The position numbers and the translations under genes are program-made. Shown piece after piece: positions 5,142 through 8,477 of a stretch of DNA of 8,477 bases. Origin of the DNA: Acidobacteriota bacterium (GTDB taxonomy: Bacteria > Acidobacteriota > Terriglobia > Acidiferrales > UBA7541); assembly GCA_003153585.1 (NCBI GenBank), contig PLZZ01000064.1:1694-10170 (forward strand), written 5' to 3'. Position 1 is the first letter of the stretch. Each line of letters opens with the position of its first letter. The notes beneath the pieces were generated by a model, which was not told the origin of the DNA, made no database searches, and saw only the letters and a list, made by a program, of their open reading frames with translations.

Positions 5142-6622
5142 TTCAACCCGACTTCAAATCGTTTTGTAAGCTGGCGCAACAGGGCAATCTCGTGCCGGTT
5201 TACGAAACGTTCACGGCGGACCTGCTGACGCCGGTGGGCGCCCATCTCCGGCTCGCGCACAAGGCGAAATACTCCTTTCTGCTGGAGAGCGTCGAAGGGG
5301 GTGAGAACTTAGCGCGTTACACATTCACCGGCGCGAATCCCGAAGAAGTTTTTCGATCGCGCGGCCGCGCATGTTCGCTCGAAAGCGCTCGCAAGCAGAC
5401 GCAGCTCGAAGGCGATCCCATCGAGCACTTGCGGCGGCTAGTGGCGCGCTATAAGCCGGTGCGCGTAGCGGGGCTACCACCGCTCATCGGTGGCGCGATC
5501 GGCTATTTCGCTTACGACATGGTTCGCCTAATCGAACGTATTCCCGCGAGTGGCCGTGACGACCTCGGTTTGGACGATTGCGTAATGATGTTTTACTTGG
5601 GGCTCGTCGCGTTCGATCACGTTCGCCATCGCGTCTGGATCGTGCGTAACGTGTTCACTGAAGGCGAAGGGACTCTGCGCGCGAAATACGACGCAGCGAT
5701 CCGCGAAATCAGCAAAGTTCGTCGTACACTTTCGGGCCCTTTGCCTCGACAGCATCATGCGCCTCAGCGCCGTCCGCTTCGCATCCAATCCAACTTCACA
5801 AAGGCCAAATATCTCTCTGCCGTACGCAAAGCGAAATCTTACATCCGCGCCGGCGATATTTTTCAGGTGGTCCCCAGCCAGCGCTTTTCTGCGCGAACGA
5901 ATGCCGATCCTTTCGAAATCTATCGCGCGCTGCGCGTCGTGAATCCATCGCCGTATCTTTATTTTTTAAGGCTAGACGATGTTTCAGTTGTCGGCAGTTC
6001 GCCGGAAATGCTGGTGAAGGTGCAGGGACGCGAAGTCGCTTATCGTCCAATTGCCGGAACGCTGCCCCGCGGGCACAATGAAGTTGAGGACCGCGAGCAG
6101 GAATCAAAACTGCTTGCCGATCCGAAAGAGCGCGCGGAGCACATCATGCTCGTAGATCTCGGGCGCAATGATCTCGGCCGCGTTTGCGAATACGGCTCGG
6201 TGACTGTCGAGCGCTTGATGTTTGTCGAGCGCTATTCGCATGTGATGCATCTCGTTTCGAGTTTGCGCGGCCGCTTACGGGAAGGCGTAGATTGTTTCGA
6301 AGCGTTGATGGCCTGTTTCCCAGCGGGAACGCTTTCGGGCGCGCCCAAAATTCGCGCAATGGAAATTATCGACGAACTCGAGCCCACCCGCCGCGGACTT
6401 TATGGCGGCGCGATCCTGTATCTCGACTTTTCCGGTAATCTGGATTCGTGCATCGCTCTTCGTACGCTGGTGGCAAAAGGCGGCCGGGCCTATATCCAAG
6501 CCGGCGGCGGCGTGGTGGCTGATTCAGTGCCCGAACGCGAATATCAGGAAACGATAAATAAGGCGCGAGCGGTGATGGCCGCGCTTGAAATTGCGCATAA
6601 CGGGCACGCGGGGCAAAAATGA
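5138..6622 (+). CDS. trpE: Anthranilate synthase component I
   Basis: TrpE makes anthranilate from chorismate using ammonia delivered by TrpG, the first committed step of tryptophan synthesis. The product is 494 aa, a usual length. The N-terminal domain has LLES (48-51) and the chorismate-binding domain has NPSPY (269-273); both belong to the tryptophan feedback site, so allosteric inhibition is expected. Catalytic-domain motifs include PIAGT (304-308), HIMLVDLGRNDLGR (335-348), FPAGTLSGAPK (394-404) and GGGVVADS (456-463). PIAGT has Ala where PabB enzymes carry the Lys of PIKGT, which supports anthranilate synthase over aminodeoxychorismate synthase. The frame stays open upstream to 4913 inside aroDE. 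ATG 5138 is chosen because the protein there begins like TrpE and makes a 4-bp ATGA overlap with aroDE. It shares a second ATGA overlap with trpG, so translation of the three genes is probably coupled. Confidence 0.96.
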   Translation: MIQPDFKSFCKLAQQGNLVPVYETFTADLLTPVGAHLRLAHKAKYSFLLESVEGGENLARYTFTGANPEEVFRSRGRACSLESARKQTQLEGDPIEHLRRLVARYKPVRVAGLPPLIGGAIGYFAYDMVRLIERIPASGRDDLGLDDCVMMFYLGLVAFDHVRHRVWIVRNVFTEGEGTLRAKYDAAIREISKVRRTLSGPLPRQHHAPQRRPLRIQSNFTKAKYLSAVRKAKSYIRAGDIFQVVPSQRFSARTNADPFEIYRALRVVNPSPYLYFLRLDDVSVVGSSPEMLVKVQGREVAYRPIAGTLPRGHNEVEDREQESKLLADPKERAEHIMLVDLGRNDLGRVCEYGSVTVERLMFVERYSHVMHLVSSLRGRLREGVDCFEALMACFPAGTLSGAPKIRAMEIIDELEPTRRGLYGGAILYLDFSGNLDSCIALRTLVAKGGRAYIQAGGGVVADSVPEREYQETINKARAVMAALEIAHNGHAGQK

Positions 6623-7182
6623 TTTTGCTGCTCGACAACTACGATTCGTTTACCTACAACTTGGCGCAGTATCTCGGCCAGATGGGGCAGGATCTGGAGA
6701 TCCGCCGCAATGACCGGGTAACTTTGGACGAGATTCAAGATTTGCGGCCGGAACGTATCGTGATTTCTCCCGGCCCGTGTACTCCTAAAGAAGCCGGAAT
6801 CAGCGTGCCGCTCATCCAGCGCTTCGCAGGAAAAATTCCAATCCTGGGAGTGTGCTTGGGACATCAAGCCATCGGAGCGGCGTTCGGCGGCCGGGTGATT
6901 CGCGCGCAAAAGATCATGCATGGCAAGACCAGTGAAATTCAGCACGACGGCAAAACGATATTCTGGGATCTGCCGCAGCAATTCGTTGCCACGCGGTACC
7001 ACTCGCTCATCGTGGAACGGAAATCATTGCCGGGGACGCTGGAAATTTCCGCTGAAACCGCGGACGGAACTATCATGGGCCTACGCCACCGCAAGCTGCG
7101 CGTGGAAGGCGTGCAGTTTCATCCGGAATCCATTCTTACCAGCGCAGGGTTTCGCCTCCTCGAAAACTTTTTGGAAATTTGA
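6619..7182 (+). CDS. trpG: Anthranilate synthase component II, glutamine amidotransferase
   Basis: This class I glutamine amidotransferase hydrolyses glutamine and passes ammonia to TrpE. The 187-aa product is a complete single domain. It has LDNYDSFTYN at the N-terminus, the oxyanion-loop segment SPGPCTP (50-56), nucleophile Cys79 in GVCLGHQ (77-83), the TrpG/PabA segment MHGKTS (100-105), and the rest of the triad, His168 and Glu170, in HPES. Because a TrpE-type partner is directly upstream, trpG is preferred over pabA, but the protein may serve both anthranilate and aminodeoxychorismate synthases, as in Bacillus (inference). GGGG (6610-6613) lies 5 nt before the ATG, which overlaps the trpE stop as ATGA. 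Confidence 0.95.
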   Translation: MILLLDNYDSFTYNLAQYLGQMGQDLEIRRNDRVTLDEIQDLRPERIVISPGPCTPKEAGISVPLIQRFAGKIPILGVCLGHQAIGAAFGGRVIRAQKIMHGKTSEIQHDGKTIFWDLPQQFVATRYHSLIVERKSLPGTLEISAETADGTIMGLRHRKLRVEGVQFHPESILTSAGFRLLENFLEI

Positions 7183-7186
7183 AATC

Positions 7187-7190
7187 GAGG
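7187..7190 (+). promoter_or_regulatory. Ribosome binding site choosing ATG 7197
   Basis: GAGG ends 6 nt before ATG 7197. It favours that start over the in-frame TTG at 7179, which overlaps the trpG stop but has no comparable site. Confidence 0.5.
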
Positions 7191-7196
7191 CCGAGC

Positions 7197-8087
7197 ATGC
7201 CGGGTCTAGGAAAGAACGCAGCGTGGATCCTTACAATCTTTTTGTGCAGTTTTGTTCTTGCCGTCGGGCGCTCGCCGGCCCGCACAAAAGTTTCTCTCAA
7301 GCCAGCCGCGCAGAATCCTGAATCCGCCTACCTGGGATTCGATCGAAACGAGTATCCGGGCGATGCTTACTTGCCTGCGCTCAAACAATCTTTCTCTTTT
7401 GCAGGCTATTGGTTAAACGCGGCCCCTGGTACGAAATCGAATGGCTGGGTCGGCAAGCGCGCAATGCTTCGCGACAACGGATTCGGATTTCTTGTGCTTT
7501 TCAACGGCCGCATCTCCGCCGAGCTTAAGCGGGCCGCTGACCCTGCTGCTTTGGCGGCAGCAGACGCGCGTAACGCGATCGAGATTGCAAAGCGCGAAGG
7601 CTTCTCGCCCGGCACGGTAATTTTTCTGGACCAGGAAGAGGGTGGACGGCTGTTGCTCGAGCAGCAGAAATATTTGCTGGCCTGGGTTGATGAAATAATT
7701 TCCGCGGGCTTCCGCGCAGGCGTTTATTGTTCAGGAATTCCGGTGAAAGAGAGCCACGGCCAATCCATTACTACAGCGAACGATATCCACGACCATGCCG
7801 GTGGACGTAAAATCGTCTACTTCGTCTACAACGACGTGTGTCCGCCATCTCCGGGATGCGCGAGTTCAAAACTCCCGCCGCCTGCATCCGCGAGCGGCAT
7901 CGAATTCGCCGACGCCTGGCAATTTGCGCAGTCGCCTCGCCGCAAAGATTTTTCCCGCGCCTGTCCCGCTAATTACAATCGCGACGGCAATTGCTATCCG
8001 CCTCCAGGAAATGGCGCGGCCCGAATTTATCTCGATCTCGATTCCGCAACTTCCCCGGATCCATCGAACGGCAGGGTTCAGAATTGA
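7197..8087 (+). CDS. Exported DUF1906 (Rv2525c-like) glycoside-hydrolase-like protein
   Basis: The 296-aa product has a probable Sec signal: a Lys near the start and a hydrophobic stretch at about 9-23, with cleavage near AVG or SPA. The rest, about 45-285, matches the Rv2525c-like glycoside-hydrolase-like domain, a TIM-barrel fold. It starts YLGFDRNEYPGD (45-56), has the acidic strand VIFLDQEEGG (141-150), AGVYCSG (174-180) and WQF (241-243), and ends with YLDLDSA (278-284). The acidic residues at strand ends sit where glycoside hydrolases carry catalytic carboxylates, but no enzymatic activity is established for much of this family. Four Cys (215, 221, 256, 266) in the C-terminal third suit disulfides in an exported protein. 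It lies 14 bp after trpG and is probably co-transcribed with the tryptophan genes, although nothing in the protein suggests a biosynthetic role. A cell-envelope or polysaccharide role is inference. It converges on trpD with an 18-bp gap. Confidence 0.8.
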   Translation: MPGLGKNAAWILTIFLCSFVLAVGRSPARTKVSLKPAAQNPESAYLGFDRNEYPGDAYLPALKQSFSFAGYWLNAAPGTKSNGWVGKRAMLRDNGFGFLVLFNGRISAELKRAADPAALAAADARNAIEIAKREGFSPGTVIFLDQEEGGRLLLEQQKYLLAWVDEIISAGFRAGVYCSGIPVKESHGQSITTANDIHDHAGGRKIVYFVYNDVCPPSPGCASSKLPPPASASGIEFADAWQFAQSPRRKDFSRACPANYNRDGNCYPPPGNGAARIYLDLDSATSPDPSNGRVQN

Positions 8088-8105
8088 ATTGGACGTTTAA
8101 CTCTT

Positions 8106-8477
8106 TCAGACCGCGCCGTGAGCATTTCCTTTTTCAGCCTGCGTAAACGCAACTAATCGTTCCAGCCGTTCGCGCGCCGCGCCTGAATCAATCGATTCCG
8201 TCGCTATCCGCACACCGTCAAGCCAATCCGTGGCTCGTCCCGCGGCCACCAGCGCAGCCGCAGCGTTCGCGCGGACGATATCGCGGTGTGGCCCGAGCTC
8301 GTGGCGCATCAGTGGTCGGCCCAGCACCTTGTGAATGATCAGGGCATTATGTTTTGCATCCCCACCGAGAATCGATTCCAGCGGCGCGCGCCGCAACCCA
8401 AAATCTTCAGGAACGATCGTGTAACTTCGGACGATTCCGTCGCGCAACTCGGCGACGTTCGTTTCGCCGCCGATTGA
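8106..8477 (-). CDS. trpD: Anthranilate phosphoribosyltransferase, C-terminal part (5' end outside window)
   Basis: TrpD joins anthranilate to PRPP, the step after TrpE/TrpG. The last 123 residues are present, about a third of the usual 340 or so, and the frame is open to the window edge. Recognisable family segments are TNVAELRDG, YTIVPEDFGL, ILGGDAKHNA, RDIVRANAAAAL (the conserved Asn-Ala-Ala helix) and SIDSGAARERLERLVAF near the C-terminus. A possible TTG start at 8447 is not real, because the TNVAE segment lies upstream of it. The PRPP-binding glycine loop is outside the window. The gene is on the strand opposite trpE and trpG, so it needs its own promoter to the right. The stop codons of trpD and the DUF1906 gene are 18 bp apart and no hairpin terminator is visible between them. 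Confidence 0.92.
   Translation of the reverse strand, partial: SIGGETNVAELRDGIVRSYTIVPEDFGLRRAPLESILGGDAKHNALIIHKVLGRPLMRHELGPHRDIVRANAAAALVAAGRATDWLDGVRIATESIDSGAARERLERLVAFTQAEKGNAHGAV

Noticed and set aside
7795..8100. 101-codon plus-strand frame overlapping the DUF1906 gene
   Set aside because: It is out of frame with a protein that shows domain motifs through to its end, so it is a shadow frame.

Overview
The window reads as ordinary bacterial chromosome with compact, moderately GC-rich coding sequence. Gene content and protein style suggest an Acidobacteriota member, possibly Terriglobia/Koribacter-like: an AroD-AroE fusion beside trpE and trpG, a secreted duplicated-domain protein, and an exported DUF1906 protein. 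This taxonomic guess is inference and rests on no database search.

Layout, left to right. Positions 1-764 hold the 3' part of hflX, a ribosome-associated GTPase. A 519-bp non-coding stretch follows. It carries a perfect 9-bp hairpin just after hflX and, at its right end, a very good sigma70-type promoter for pgsA. pgsA (phosphatidylglycerophosphate synthase) overlaps an AMMECR1-family gene by 17 bp. Converging on that pair is a minus-strand gene for a signal-peptide-bearing protein built from a tandemly duplicated domain. Its upstream region is shared with the divergent aroDE operon. That region contains back-to-back promoters, a 13-bp palindrome over the aroDE -35 box, and a hairpin with a short T run at the predicted 5' end of the aroDE message.

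The core is a tightly packed plus-strand operon. aroDE encodes fused 3-dehydroquinate dehydratase and shikimate dehydrogenase. trpE (anthranilate synthase, with the Trp-feedback motifs visible) and trpG (its glutamine amidotransferase) follow. Both junctions are 4-bp ATGA overlaps. A gene for an exported Rv2525c-like (DUF1906) glycoside-hydrolase-like protein lies 14 bp downstream. trpD (anthranilate phosphoribosyltransferase) then enters from the right on the opposite strand, with only its 3' end present.

Together, aroDE supplies two steps toward chorismate, TrpE/TrpG draws chorismate into tryptophan synthesis, and TrpD does the next step. The operon therefore joins common aromatic-pathway enzymes to the first committed tryptophan step. 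I see no mobile element, CRISPR array, rRNA or tRNA, and no convincing undescribed multi-gene system. The best leads are the aroDE control region, the duplicated-domain exported protein, and the exported DUF1906 gene in a tryptophan operon.
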